Origin: Chondrinema litorale
GTDB taxonomy: Bacteria > Bacteroidota > Bacteroidia > Cytophagales > Flammeovirgaceae
Direction of reading: 5' to 3'
NCBI RefSeq assembly: GCF_026250525.1
Contig: NZ_CP111043.1
Span: forward strand, 124,001-188,000
DNA: 64,000 nt
A model generated the notes under the pieces. It ran no database searches, was not told the origin of the DNA, and saw nothing but the letters and a program-made list of their open reading frames with translations. Of this stretch, positions 43,548 through 53,583 are shown in pieces (the stretch's first letter is position 1; each line of letters begins with the position of its first letter). The translations under genes and the position numbers were made by a program.

Positions 43548-44069
43548 CTATAACTTCATAAAAGCTCTACCCAAATCGAAGAACCCAAAAGATTCTTGAT
43601 AAGCTCTAAACAGATTTACATTTTGTTTTTCATAATTTTCGGCCATAGCCGTCATCATTTTAGCTTTTATATTTACATTATTTTCAAAAATCTCCAACAC
43701 ATTGGTAGTAGCAAGTACATATATCTCACTGGTTTCTGTAGTACAAACAGCATTATATATCCGATAAGTAGATTCTAAAAGTGCATTATCTCCAAATGAC
43801 TGAGCCACCCCTATTCTAGTTAATTCTTCAAATTTATCTTCAATATCAAGATTTAAAGCTACTTCTCCACTTTTAATAATATAAATGGCCTGGCTTGGAT
43901 CTTTCCTGAAAAATATCGCCTCATTTTTTTTATAGCTTCTCAAATGAAGAAATGGTACAAACTCAGCAAGTTCATTATCTTCTAACCTTTCAAAAAGAAG
44001 GTTTTTCTGCAAGAACCTGAATAACTGCTTATCACTTGCAGAATATGTCTTTTTGAGTGGGTTTAGCAT
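43548..44069 (-). CDS. cyclic-nucleotide-binding-domain protein without HTH
   Basis: About 173 residues from the ATG at 44069 (MLNPLKKTYSASDK). I prefer this start because it lies one base after the tilS stop, whereas the longer frame would overlap tilS by 74 bp. The Crp-like beta-roll is clear (FRKDPSQAIYIIKSGEVALN; SFGDNALLESTYR), then a long helix. There is no C-terminal helix-turn-helix. The phosphate-binding cassette is non-canonical (FGDNALL in place of FGE-x-ALL; R followed by IY). It cannot act as a Crp-type activator; probably a small sensor or partner protein. Translationally coupled to tilS. Confidence 0.83.
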   Translation of the reverse strand: MLNPLKKTYSASDKQLFRFLQKNLLFERLEDNELAEFVPFLHLRSYKKNEAIFFRKDPSQAIYIIKSGEVALNLDIEDKFEELTRIGVAQSFGDNALLESTYRIYNAVCTTETSEIYVLATTNVLEIFENNVNIKAKMMTAMAENYEKQNVNLFRAYQESFGFFDLGRAFMKL

Positions 44070-44070
44070 A

Positions 44071-45402
44071 TCAAAAAATTTCAATTTTATATATGATTTT
44101 TGTGTGTTCTGTAATTTTAAAACGATTATCTGGTCTATAGCCAATAATCCAGACTATATCTTCTCCTGAACATAAAACTTTTACATTCTGTTTTTCAAAA
44201 AGATTTAATTTTACATCTGTTAAAAAATCACTTATTTTTTTCTTGCCTTTCATCCCAATCGGAACAAACCAATCTCCCTCTTTCCAATTGCGGATTTTAA
44301 GTGGAAAGTTTAACTGAGAATGATCAAAACAACCAATATTACTTATTTTGGGAATCTTATAACCTGTTGTTAAAGCAATAGTATTGAAACTCAAATTTAT
44401 ATTTGAAAATTTAATTTTATTGTCATTTTCATTAATTTCAGTTATTTCACTAGATATCTCTTTCTTTTCTCTTAATACCAAGAATGCTCTATCTACTAAC
44501 AGTTCATATTTATTACTATAAAATATTTTTCCTGTTTTGTTTTCTAAATGATCTATTATTTGTCGAGTTTGTCTGTAAACAAATCCATATTTTTTAAGAT
44601 ATTCATCAAGCATCAACAGTGGCGATGATGTGCTTTGTAAACTAGCTATTAATATTCTGCTTTCTTTGTCATTAATTTTTTCAATTGCGTTTTTCTCAAA
44701 CTCTACATAGGCATTTTCAACTATCTTTTCAGCCTCGCTAAGCCTCTCTGTTGTGAAAATAAGTTGATTTACTAATGCTGGATTAATCTGCTCTAACACT
44801 GGTACAACCTTCCGTCTAATTAGGTTTCGTTTATACTTTTCAGACACATTTGAGCTATCTTCCCTCCATTTTATTTTATGTAATTTAGCATAGTCTAAAA
44901 TGTCTTTCTTAGAGGCAAATATCATTGGTCTAATAAAGCCATTTTTATCCGTCGGCATTCCTTTTAATCCACTTAAACCAGTTCCCCTACTAAGATTGGA
45001 AAGCATTGTTTCTAACTGGTCGTTTGCGTGATGGGCTGTAGCTATACAATCAAAATCGAAATTTTTTCTAATTTCTTTAAACCAGCTATACCTTAACTCC
45101 CTAGCTGCCATTTGTGTAGATAGTTGGTTTTCATTTGCAAATTTTTCGGTTTCAAATCTCACTATATGAAAACCTACATTATATCTTTCTGCTATATTTC
45201 GTACAAACTCAGCATCTTTTTCGGAGTCTTTTCCTCTTAGCTGAAAATTACAATGTGCTAATTCAAACTTAAACCCTGCATCAAAAAAAAGTTTTGTCAT
45301 TACAACAGAATCTACTCCTCCGCTTATAGTAATTAAAACTTTTGATGTTGGTTTAAATAATTTATTTACAGTTATGTGTTCTTTAAATGATTGTAAAAAC
45401 AT
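44071..45402 (-). CDS. tilS: tRNA(Ile)-lysidine synthase
   Basis: A 443-residue TilS, which attaches lysine to C34 of the tRNA-Ile CAU anticodon using ATP, essential for AUA decoding. The PP-loop ISGGVDSVVM is at about 25-34, followed by AHHANDQLETML and the R-rich substrate loop (SRGTGLSGLKGMP). The C-terminal part carries the KKISDFLTDVK segment of the tRNA-binding domain. The divergent OstA-like gene is upstream; the cNMP-binding gene starts 1 bp after the stop. Confidence 0.95.
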   Translation of the reverse strand: MFLQSFKEHITVNKLFKPTSKVLITISGGVDSVVMTKLFFDAGFKFELAHCNFQLRGKDSEKDAEFVRNIAERYNVGFHIVRFETEKFANENQLSTQMAARELRYSWFKEIRKNFDFDCIATAHHANDQLETMLSNLSRGTGLSGLKGMPTDKNGFIRPMIFASKKDILDYAKLHKIKWREDSSNVSEKYKRNLIRRKVVPVLEQINPALVNQLIFTTERLSEAEKIVENAYVEFEKNAIEKINDKESRILIASLQSTSSPLLMLDEYLKKYGFVYRQTRQIIDHLENKTGKIFYSNKYELLVDRAFLVLREKKEISSEITEINENDNKIKFSNINLSFNTIALTTGYKIPKISNIGCFDHSQLNFPLKIRNWKEGDWFVPIGMKGKKKISDFLTDVKLNLFEKQNVKVLCSGEDIVWIIGYRPDNRFKITEHTKIIYKIEIF

Positions 45403-45473
45403 GTATTTAAGTAAGAGTTAAATTTTTCTCTTGTTAAAATTGTTAAATAAAAATCGAAAAAAAGATTTATCCA

Positions 45474-45481
45474 TAAATTTG
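45474..45481 (+). promoter_or_regulatory. -7 box (TAnnTTTG) before the OstA-like gene
   Basis: TAAATTTG is an exact match and would set transcription to begin near 45488. This favours the GTG at 45503 as the start codon of the OstA-like gene. Confidence 0.4.
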
Positions 45482-45502
45482 AAGAAAAATAAAGCCCTTT
45501 TT

Positions 45503-47185
45503 GTGAGATTCAATTATACTTTGTTGAAATATAAATTATTTATAGCTGTAGCTCTAATTTCAATTTTCTATCAATTTGATGCTAAAGCACAGCAGAAGTT
45601 AGGAGAAGGTAAGATTGAGTTAATTCAGTCAGAAACACTTGAGGTAAAAAATGGTTTGAGGTACATTTTGCCTGGCCCTAACTCTCAAGTAATTTTTGTT
45701 CGTGATAGTACTTATATGTATTGTGACTTGGCAATTCAAAACCCAAAAAACAAAAATGTTGAAGCATTTGGTAATATTCTTATTAAAGAGAAAAAAGGTG
45801 CGATCTTAAAAGGTGACACATTGTACTATAATAATAGCTCAAACATCGCAGAAATGCACGGAAATGTTGTTTTGGTAGATAGTACAACTACACTCTATTC
45901 TAATGAGCTTTTTTACAATCTTAGCACACGAAATGCTTTCTATTATAGTGGAGGAAAAGTAATAGACAATGGAAGTATTTTAACTAGTAAAAAAGGGAAT
46001 TACTTTGCCGCTTCACAAGCAATCACTTTTAAAGGAGATGTTGTTTTAGAGGATACAGTAAAGAATCAAGATTTATATACTGATACGCTCACCTACTTTA
46101 CACCAACAAAAGATGCCTTTTTCCATACTGAAACAAAAATTGTTACTGAAGATGGTAATCTTATTGCCGATCGTGGGAGCTATAATACCACTACAGGTGT
46201 AACAAACTTTGAGGGTAAAGTAAATTTAGACTCTGAAGATTACACACTTCTTGGTGATAGAATGTATAGTGACCGAAACAAAGATTTAAATATAGTAAAA
46301 GGGAATGTTTATCTATTAAGTAAACAAGAAAATGCAATCGCTTTAGGAGATGATTTAATTTATAGAGAAAATTATGGCAACTCGAAAATATCTGCTAGAG
46401 ATGGCAAATATGCTGTAATGAAAAGGCCTTTTGGCGATTCTGACTCACTTTTCCTAGCAGCAGATACACTTCTTACAATTAATGATACGATCAATAATAT
46501 AAGACAACTTCATGCCTATTATGATGTAAAACTCTTCTCAAATCAGTTACTTGGTAAATGCGATTCTTTAATTTACGATTACAATGATTCAACCATAACC
46601 ATGTTTAGAGATCCTATATTATGGAAAGATCAACAACAAATTAAAGCAGATTTAATAGAAGCTTACATTGCTAATAATGAAATTGACTCTATTGTTTTAA
46701 CTGATAACTCATTTGTTATCCAGCAAGATACACTCGGAAATTATAATCAGATTAAAGGACGAGATATGGTTGCTAGATTTATAAATAGCGATATTAGAAG
46801 ATTAAACGTGAATGGCAACTGTCAAACTATCTATTTCGCATTAGAAGCAGATACACTTACAATGGGTATGAATAAAATAGATTGTAGTGCTATGGTGATG
46901 TATTTTGCAGACTCTAGTAAACTTGAAAAAATGTCTTTTAAGAAGACTGTTGATGCCATGTTTATCCCTCCACACGAAGTAGAAGAGCCAGAAACAAGAC
47001 TTAAAGGATTTAAACTCAGATTTAATGAGAAGCCTGATAAAGCAATTTTTGTTACAAGAAAAAAGATAGCTATCGACATTACTGAAGAAGATGAGGAAGA
47101 ACTTCCCAAAAGTTTACCTCCAAAAATCCAAACTAATGCACCTATAGATTTAGAAAAAAAGTTTATTCCTAGAAATAAAAATTAG
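45503..47185 (+). CDS. OstA-like protein (LptA/LptD N-terminal domain family)
   Basis: About 560 residues from the GTG at 45503; no ATG exists before residue 95 of the longest frame. The frame is open to a TTG at 45431, but that would add a long lysine-rich tail ahead of the signal peptide (LLKYKLFIAVALISIFYQFD ending AKAQQ). The mature protein is a long run of beta-jellyroll strands (LPGPNSQVIFVRDSTYMYCD; GNVVLVDSTTTLYSNELFYN; GNVYLLSKQENAIALGDDLI) as in LptA. It would carry lipopolysaccharide across the periplasm. This long LptA-like form is typical of Bacteroidota. It lies 75 bp or less from the adjacent polysaccharide cluster. Confidence 0.88.
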   Translation: MRFNYTLLKYKLFIAVALISIFYQFDAKAQQKLGEGKIELIQSETLEVKNGLRYILPGPNSQVIFVRDSTYMYCDLAIQNPKNKNVEAFGNILIKEKKGAILKGDTLYYNNSSNIAEMHGNVVLVDSTTTLYSNELFYNLSTRNAFYYSGGKVIDNGSILTSKKGNYFAASQAITFKGDVVLEDTVKNQDLYTDTLTYFTPTKDAFFHTETKIVTEDGNLIADRGSYNTTTGVTNFEGKVNLDSEDYTLLGDRMYSDRNKDLNIVKGNVYLLSKQENAIALGDDLIYRENYGNSKISARDGKYAVMKRPFGDSDSLFLAADTLLTINDTINNIRQLHAYYDVKLFSNQLLGKCDSLIYDYNDSTITMFRDPILWKDQQQIKADLIEAYIANNEIDSIVLTDNSFVIQQDTLGNYNQIKGRDMVARFINSDIRRLNVNGNCQTIYFALEADTLTMGMNKIDCSAMVMYFADSSKLEKMSFKKTVDAMFIPPHEVEEPETRLKGFKLRFNEKPDKAIFVTRKKIAIDITEEDEEELPKSLPPKIQTNAPIDLEKKFIPRNKN

Positions 47186-47197
47186 TTAATTGATCTC

Positions 47198-47245
47198 TAA
47201 TACAAAGAGGTTGAAATCATAAATAATTCCAACCTCTTTGTATTT
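47198..47245. terminator. long-stem hairpin between OstA-like gene and polysaccharide cluster
   Basis: Perfect 14-bp arms ATACAAAGAGGTTG/CAACCTCTTTGTAT (47200-47213, 47230-47243) with a 16-base loop. It lies 12 bp after the OstA-like gene's stop and before the convergent WecA-like gene's end. Probable bidirectional terminator, although the T-run is modest. Confidence 0.65.
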
Positions 47246-47263
47246 ATCTAAAATATAATAATA

Positions 47264-48427
47264 CTAATTTGACATTACAGCTTCATTTTCTACTTCTTGT
47301 AGTTGTAATTCTTTAGAAATAGTTTGCTTCAGCTGACTATTTTCAATTCTAGCTAACACAATTTTTCGTTTATTTTCAAATGAGTTTTTATATACCCAAA
47401 AGTGCAAAGAAACACTTGAAGTCAAGCCCAAAACAAAAACTATATAAAACACAGACGTATCACTAAATGACTTTAAAGCAAATGCTAATAAAATAAATAA
47501 CACATTTGAAGCTAATAATATTAGTGTAGCTCTTGCATGATTAAATCCAGCTTGAATTAATAAGTGATGTAAATGATTTTTATCGGGATCAAATGGTGAT
47601 CTTCCATTTATTATTCTAATAGTAAAAACCCTGAAAGTATCAAAGAAAGGTATTATTAAAACAGCTAAGGCAAATGTAATTGGATTAATAAATACAATTT
47701 CTGATGTTGATATTTCTAAATGAGAGCTTTCTACAAATCGGATCAAAGAAGCAGTAATTAGAAATCCTAAAAACAAAGATCCAGTATCTCCCATGAATAT
47801 TTTTGATGGTTGCCAATTAAATTTTATAAAAGCAAGAATAGTCCCTACGACACCAAACAATAATAGACCATGAAAAACAAATCCTTGATTATATAATAAG
47901 TAACCGAGAACACCGCAAGCTACTAAGCCAACAGAGGCAGCGAGCCCATCTATACCATCAATTAAATTAAAAGCATTAGATAAAGCAATAACAGCAAAAA
48001 TGGTTAATCCATATGAGGAAAAAGTATCAATTTGATTAATCCCAATTATTCCATTTAAATTGGTGATTCTTATTCCTGCACCAAATAATAAAAAAGCGAT
48101 TGCAGGAACGAAAAATAATAATTTATATCTTGCTCTTAAATTGTAGAGATCATCGTAAAAGCCAACAAGTAATATTGAAAATAAAGCTGCTACAAGAAAT
48201 ACATCGCTAGAATTCAACAACTCCCAATCGACATATACTAATACAGGAACCAAGGCTAATAAAAAAAATAAAATCCCACCCATTGAAGGTTTTGGGGCTT
48301 TGTGCATTTTTCGAGCATCTGGAACATCGACTGCTGCTAGCTTATATATGAGAAGGCGTATTAAAGATGGATATAATAATAGCGCAATTATAAATGAGGT
48401 AGTAATAATTAAAATACTATTTGTCAT
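47264..48427 (-). CDS. undecaprenyl-phosphate sugar-1-phosphate transferase (WecA/MraY family)
   Basis: A 387-residue membrane enzyme with 10-11 helices. Family landmarks: DVPDARKMHKAPKPSMGGIL (about 38-57), FYDDLYNLRARYK (about 90-102), NAFNLIDGIDGLAAS (about 147-161), KIFMGDTGSLFLGF (about 205-218) and the DKNHLHHLLIQAG histidine motif. It transfers a GlcNAc- or HexNAc-1-phosphate to undecaprenyl phosphate, initiating O-antigen or enterobacterial-type glycan. Last gene in the polysaccharide cluster and separated by 143 bp from the second initiating transferase. Confidence 0.92.
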   Translation of the reverse strand: MTNSILIITTSFIIALLLYPSLIRLLIYKLAAVDVPDARKMHKAPKPSMGGILFFLLALVPVLVYVDWELLNSSDVFLVAALFSILLVGFYDDLYNLRARYKLLFFVPAIAFLLFGAGIRITNLNGIIGINQIDTFSSYGLTIFAVIALSNAFNLIDGIDGLAASVGLVACGVLGYLLYNQGFVFHGLLLFGVVGTILAFIKFNWQPSKIFMGDTGSLFLGFLITASLIRFVESSHLEISTSEIVFINPITFALAVLIIPFFDTFRVFTIRIINGRSPFDPDKNHLHHLLIQAGFNHARATLILLASNVLFILLAFALKSFSDTSVFYIVFVLGLTSSVSLHFWVYKNSFENKRKIVLARIENSQLKQTISKELQLQEVENEAVMSN

Positions 48428-48571
48428 AGTTAAAGGAAGTATTTTGTATAATTTCTTCCCTTATGAAACATCTAAATAGTAGAGGTTATTATCTAAAATA
48501 TAGTTTAATTAACAAGAAAAAACTGAATAATATGTAGATGGCATTGAATTATTCTAATACATCATTCAGCT

Positions 48572-49954
48572 TTACTTTCCTTTACCTTGTACCATTACTT
48601 TTAAGGTAAGTATAACTAACTTCATGTCAAATGCTACTGAAATATTGTTCAAATAAAGGATGTCGTACCTTAATCTCTTTACCATTTGTTCAACATTTTC
48701 AGCATAACCATACATAATTTGCCCTATTGAAGTGATTCCAGGTTTAACTGAGTGTAGCTTTTTATAGTGAGGTGCTAATTTTACAATCTGATTAATAAAA
48801 TGCTGTCTTTCTGGTCTTGGCCCTACAACAGACATGTCTCCTATCAATACATTATAAAACTGGGGAATCTCATCAAGTCTTGTTTTTCGCATAAACCTTC
48901 CCCATGGAGTAATTCTAGGATCTTCATCACTTGACAGTTTAGGACCTGTACACTCTGCATCTGTGTACATACTCCTAAATTTGTATATTTTAAAAGGCTT
49001 TCCCCAGCGACCTACTCTTTCTTGTGAGTAAAACATTGGTCCCTCAGAAGTAAGCTTTGTAATTATTCCTACTATAAAATAAACTGGGAAACCTAAAAAT
49101 AATACACTAAGTGAGAAAAATATATCGAAACTTCTTTTTACAATACGAGATTTAACATCTTCAATAGATGCTTTATTGATATTTAATACTGGTATATAAT
49201 CTAAATATTCAAGATCAACACCCTTTGAGATAAAACCTCTAAAGTCAGAGATTAATTTGATTTTAACTTTACTTTCTTCACCATATGTTATTATACTCTG
49301 TACAAATTCAGGATGGAGTTGAGGTAAACAGCAATATATTTCATGAATTTCATTTCTATCAGAATAATCAGTAATATAATTTGAGTATTTTTTATTTTTA
49401 TCATCCGAAATATCATCAATATTATACACTTTATAACCTAACTCAGGATGTTTCCCAAAAAACACCATTAATTCCTCTGCAAGTTGTCCTTGACCTATAA
49501 TAAGTATATTTCTTCCATTATATCCTTTAAGCCTATAATATTTTAAAAACGAAACAAATAAAACCTTCCAGATTAAGAGAAATATAGTTAGGAAAACATA
49601 AGTAAGAATCAATTGCTCCCTTGAATAAAAATATGTTTGAAAAATTACCCAAAATGAAGAGAGTATTAACCCATGTAGGATTACGACTACTATAGAAGAC
49701 GCAAAAACCCCAGAAATTAGATTAGACTCAATCCTTGTTTTATTATATGGCTTAGTAACATATAGTAACAACAACCATATAATATTGAAGAATGCTAGCA
49801 ATCTTAAATAATCTGAATTACTAGCTAAGTAAGGATCACCTATATCAAACTTTATATTATAGGCTATTAAAAAAGACAGATTAAGTAAAAAAGTATCTAG
49901 AAGTATATGAATATATCTTATATACTTTGAATATCTAGTAAATCTTTCTGACAC
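48572..49954 (-). CDS. polyprenyl glycosylphosphotransferase (WcaJ/WbaP-like)
   Basis: A 460-residue protein with four N-terminal membrane helices, a NAD-like middle domain (ILIIGQGQLAEELMVFFGKH, about 153-172) and the C-terminal bacterial sugar transferase domain (about 265-460). The latter has KRSFDIFFSLSVLFLGFPVY, then QERVGRWGKPFKIYKFRSM, DEIPQFYNVLIGDMSVVGPR and PGITSIGQI. It loads a hexose-1-phosphate on undecaprenyl phosphate as first step of exopolysaccharide assembly. With the WecA-like enzyme, the cluster has two kinds of initiation. Confidence 0.93.
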   Translation of the reverse strand: MSERFTRYSKYIRYIHILLDTFLLNLSFLIAYNIKFDIGDPYLASNSDYLRLLAFFNIIWLLLLYVTKPYNKTRIESNLISGVFASSIVVVILHGLILSSFWVIFQTYFYSREQLILTYVFLTIFLLIWKVLFVSFLKYYRLKGYNGRNILIIGQGQLAEELMVFFGKHPELGYKVYNIDDISDDKNKKYSNYITDYSDRNEIHEIYCCLPQLHPEFVQSIITYGEESKVKIKLISDFRGFISKGVDLEYLDYIPVLNINKASIEDVKSRIVKRSFDIFFSLSVLFLGFPVYFIVGIITKLTSEGPMFYSQERVGRWGKPFKIYKFRSMYTDAECTGPKLSSDEDPRITPWGRFMRKTRLDEIPQFYNVLIGDMSVVGPRPERQHFINQIVKLAPHYKKLHSVKPGITSIGQIMYGYAENVEQMVKRLRYDILYLNNISVAFDMKLVILTLKVMVQGKGK

Positions 49955-50150
49955 AACAAAAAACTTTATATACTGAGAGCAAAAACAAGTATTTCTTGTT
50001 AGTAAATGTTAATCGCAAACTTATATTTGATATAACAAGTAAAATTTATTTCTACTTAAAAAATATTACATCAGTAAGTTTTGATTCTTTTTACCTCATT
50101 TCATATTTAATCAGAACTATAACGAAAGGTGGGACAAAATTGCTGCAAAT

Positions 50151-51158
50151 TTAATAGACTTTTTGGGATTTTTTTTCAAAGGAAATTAAATATTTATTTA
50201 TTGATATTAAAATATAAATAGATATAACAATTAATAATCCGATAAAAGATCCTAACAGTACATTCTTTTTTAGATGATTAATTTTATTTCCTTTAACACT
50301 TTTAACTCCATTTATCACTGTAATTTTTTCTAATAAATTCAAATTTTTCTCTATCCTCTGTAAATGCATGAAAAAATCTAAGTCACTTTCATATATTTCT
50401 AAAGGGTTTCTTAATATATCTTCATCATTTTTCAAAGAAATTTCAAGTGAAGATGAATTTTTTGAATTATTTTCTGATAATAATTTTCTGTTAATACCCT
50501 TCTTTAAGGTATCTAAACTTGACAATTCTGATAAAATTTTTTCTTTTGAATTTATTAATATATTTTTTTCCACATTATAGTTTTTATTTAATGTAGAGTT
50601 TGTATTAAGATAATTTATTATCCAATTCTCAATATTAGAAATTATTACATTATTCTCATTTAACTCCAATTCAATTATAAAAAGTGTTGCATTCATTTCT
50701 TCTGCAGTTCTCAATGAATCTACTTTTTCTATGTCCCCATATTTTTCAAAAATATTATAATGACTATAATAAGATTCAGCAGATATTTCTTTAATTGATT
50801 GTACATTATTTATTGGAGCATCAAAAATATCTGATACTACTTGGTAATTTTTCTCTTTGAAATAATCATTCAGCTTATTTATTTCATAGATAAAATCGTA
50901 ACCTTTTAAAAATTTTGACTCTACAGTTAAACTTGTTTGATAAACTGGAGGAACAGCATTAGAAAGTAAAAGACCTATTATTCCACCTAAAATTACACCT
51001 ATTAATAAATAGACTTTCTTTCTAATTATGAACTTTCTACAGATAATAAGAAAGATGATAATTATCTCAAAAATACCTTTAAAAAAACTTGCTACAGCCC
51101 GATATAAAAACTTTAACAATGAAGTGATATCTACTTCATCTTGATATTTATTCTCCAT
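50151..51158 (-). CDS. Wzz-like chain-length determinant protein
   Basis: A 335-residue inner-membrane protein with helices at about 47-72 and 298-323, the N-terminal PPVYQTSLTVESKFL strand region of Wzz proteins and a long helical periplasmic domain. There is no kinase domain or Walker motif after the second helix, so this is a Wzz-type co-polymerase that sets polymer length rather than a BY-kinase. It lies in the cluster between glycosyltransferase and initiating transferase genes. Unusually AT-rich. Confidence 0.8.
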   Translation of the reverse strand: MENKYQDEVDITSLLKFLYRAVASFFKGIFEIIIIFLIICRKFIIRKKVYLLIGVILGGIIGLLLSNAVPPVYQTSLTVESKFLKGYDFIYEINKLNDYFKEKNYQVVSDIFDAPINNVQSIKEISAESYYSHYNIFEKYGDIEKVDSLRTAEEMNATLFIIELELNENNVIISNIENWIINYLNTNSTLNKNYNVEKNILINSKEKILSELSSLDTLKKGINRKLLSENNSKNSSSLEISLKNDEDILRNPLEIYESDLDFFMHLQRIEKNLNLLEKITVINGVKSVKGNKINHLKKNVLLGSFIGLLIVISIYILISINKYLISFEKKSQKVY

Positions 51159-51180
51159 TTATAACAATTATTATTTATTT

Positions 51181-52302
51181 TTAGACAAACCTTTCCTCTA
51201 CTTTTTGAACTATAAATTCTTTCAATTCAACCTTGAACCTTTCTTTATCAAAAGATTTTGCATGTTTATGAATATCATTAGAATTAAATTCATTGCTTTT
51301 TTTTTCAAAGCTAATCACTGAATCAATAATCGCCTCTGGTTTTTGCAAATAAAATGGTATGCCTGTTACATTTTCAATTACAGTTTCCTTTGCACCACCT
51401 TTTGAAAAATAAATTACAGGAGTTCCACATGCTTGCGCTTCGACTGGCATAATTCCAAAATCTTCGTCTGCTGCAAAAATAAAAGCTTTAGCTTTTTCCA
51501 TTCTTTCTTTTAAAACACTAAATTCTTGGTATCCTAATAGATCTATATTATCTTTTGCAATCCTTTTAATTTTATTAAACTCTGGTCCATCTCCAATTAC
51601 AACTAATTTCTTTTCTGGCATTCTATTAAATGCTTCTACAATAACATCTATTTTTTTATAAGATACCATTCTTGAAGCTGTAAGATAATATTCAGATTTA
51701 TATGTATTAAGTTCAAAATCAGAAGTATTTACTGGAGGATAAATAACAACTGAATCTCGCTTATAAACTTTATATATTCTTTGAGCAATGTATGAAGAAT
51801 TAGCAATAAAATAATCCACCCTATTAATAGTAGATAAATCCCAAATTCTTATATAATGCAAAATTATTTTGGCTAAAATTCCTTTTAGGTTGTTAGTTAA
51901 ACCTGCATCTTTTAAATAGGAATGGTATAAATCCCAAGCGTATCTAATCGGAGAATGACAATAACATATATGTATTTGGTTAGAATTTGTAATTACACCT
52001 TTTGCAACAGCATGACTATTGGAAATCACTATATCATATTTAGAAACATCTAACTGTTCAATTGCAAAAGGCATCAAAGGTAAATAATTCCTATACCTCT
52101 TTTTAGCAAAAGGTAATTTTTGGATAAAGCTAGTTGTTACTTTTTTGCTTTTTACAAAATATTTTAAATTCTCAGGAAGAAATTCAACTACAGCAAATAA
52201 ATCGGAATTGGGAAAAACATTTAAAATTTCCTCTAAAACTTTTTCCGAACCAGAATGATCAACTAACCATTCATGCACAATAGCTATTTTATAGTTCAAC
52301 AT
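51181..52302 (-). CDS. glycosyltransferase family 4
   Basis: About 373 residues from the ATG at 52302. GT-B enzyme: N-terminal VHEWLVDHSGSEKVLEEILN, the SNSHAVAKGVITNSNQIHIC loop followed by YCHSPIRYAWDLYHSYL, and the C-terminal donor-binding motif ADEDFGIMPVEAQACGTPVI. Retaining hexosyl or hexuronosyl transfer in the cytoplasm to a lipid-linked oligosaccharide. Starts 22 bp after the O-antigen ligase-like gene; the longest frame adds MIII. Confidence 0.92.
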   Translation of the reverse strand: MLNYKIAIVHEWLVDHSGSEKVLEEILNVFPNSDLFAVVEFLPENLKYFVKSKKVTTSFIQKLPFAKKRYRNYLPLMPFAIEQLDVSKYDIVISNSHAVAKGVITNSNQIHICYCHSPIRYAWDLYHSYLKDAGLTNNLKGILAKIILHYIRIWDLSTINRVDYFIANSSYIAQRIYKVYKRDSVVIYPPVNTSDFELNTYKSEYYLTASRMVSYKKIDVIVEAFNRMPEKKLVVIGDGPEFNKIKRIAKDNIDLLGYQEFSVLKERMEKAKAFIFAADEDFGIMPVEAQACGTPVIYFSKGGAKETVIENVTGIPFYLQKPEAIIDSVISFEKKSNEFNSNDIHKHAKSFDKERFKVELKEFIVQKVEERFV

Positions 52303-52323
52303 AATTATGATCAATGAACATTT

Positions 52324-53583
52324 TCATTGAATTGAAATATATTTTTTAATATGAGATTGGTAAATATTATTGATGAAAAATGAATAAAATAGACTAAAAA
52401 ATATCACACCTTTTTGAATACTTAGAATATTCTCAGTCAATGAAAATATTGCACATAGCAGAATAAATACCAAAAACAATGAATTTTTATACTTGATAGC
52501 TAAATATATTGAAGAAAATATTATCAATATGTAAATCAAAAATCCAAAAATCCCGAAACTTAACCAAGAATGAAAATATTGATTATGAGTATTATAGTCT
52601 TTGATTTTAAAAGCTTCAGTTTTAAATTTACTTAAGCAGGTATTCAGATTATTTTGTAATTCTCCCCCAAAACCAAATAACCAATTACTTTCAAGTAATT
52701 CAATACAACAACTATAAATAGCGACCCTTATATTCGTAGAATTATGATGCTTACCTTTAGGCGGTGTTAAACTTGTTTTAAACGATTCTTCAAAACGTGA
52801 ATAAATAGAAGGAGTAAAATAGGTTAATAATAAAAAAAAAGCTAATGATAAAATCCCAACGATAATAGCATTTTTCTTTTTCTTTATTTTCATAAAAATG
52901 TAAATAGGTGAAATAATAACCAATGCTATTAAAGCTATTCTAACTGCGATTAATATAGTGAAAAAAATCAGAATTAATGAGATAAAAGAAAGCAATATAC
53001 CAAACTTAAAATCACTCTTATTCTTAAAATAATTCATTGCATATTCTACTGCAATAAAACTCCCAAATACAAAACTCAAACCTAAATACGTAGGATGAGT
53101 TGACATAATATTTGAAATTTCTTCTCTATATATATTTTTGAAGCTATCGACCTCACTGAAGTTCACCCATCCATTGAGATTTGTAATATGTATCGATCCA
53201 ATAATGCATATCAATAAACAACTTATTGAAAAACATATTAAAGATATTTTCTTTTTATTCTCATCAATACTGAATCCTGCTAGCAAGAAAAATAGTGGGA
53301 AGACCAATAAAAATATTCTTTTTTCAAGTTGAAATAATGAACCAGATAAATTATCAGAAAAAAATGGGCTTATTAAGTATCCTAACAAATATATTGGTAA
53401 TAATGAAAATGTAATAACTGCAGACTTTTCAATTTTAGGATTATTAATTATAAAAATTAAAAATGATAGTATACTCCAAATTATAACAAGAAAACTATTT
53501 ACTCTTACAAAAAATAGTGGAAATCCAAATATAGCATAAGTTGAAATTGATTGAATTAAGTTGAGTTTCTTATTATTTTTCAT
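52324..53583 (-). CDS. O-antigen ligase/polymerase family membrane protein (WaaL-like)
   Basis: A 419-residue protein with about 11-12 membrane helices and the periplasmic segment ending DYNTHNQYFHSWLSFGIFGF typical of the O-antigen ligase (Wzy_C) family, where the histidine is required. It either links finished polysaccharide to lipid A or polymerises repeat units. The start overlaps the end of the next gene upstream (53573) by 11 bp, indicating translational coupling. Confidence 0.85.
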   Translation of the reverse strand: MKNNKKLNLIQSISTYAIFGFPLFFVRVNSFLVIIWSILSFLIFIINNPKIEKSAVITFSLLPIYLLGYLISPFFSDNLSGSLFQLEKRIFLLVFPLFFLLAGFSIDENKKKISLICFSISCLLICIIGSIHITNLNGWVNFSEVDSFKNIYREEISNIMSTHPTYLGLSFVFGSFIAVEYAMNYFKNKSDFKFGILLSFISLILIFFTILIAVRIALIALVIISPIYIFMKIKKKKNAIIVGILSLAFFLLLTYFTPSIYSRFEESFKTSLTPPKGKHHNSTNIRVAIYSCCIELLESNWLFGFGGELQNNLNTCLSKFKTEAFKIKDYNTHNQYFHSWLSFGIFGFLIYILIIFSSIYLAIKYKNSLFLVFILLCAIFSLTENILSIQKGVIFFSLFYSFFINNIYQSHIKKYISIQ

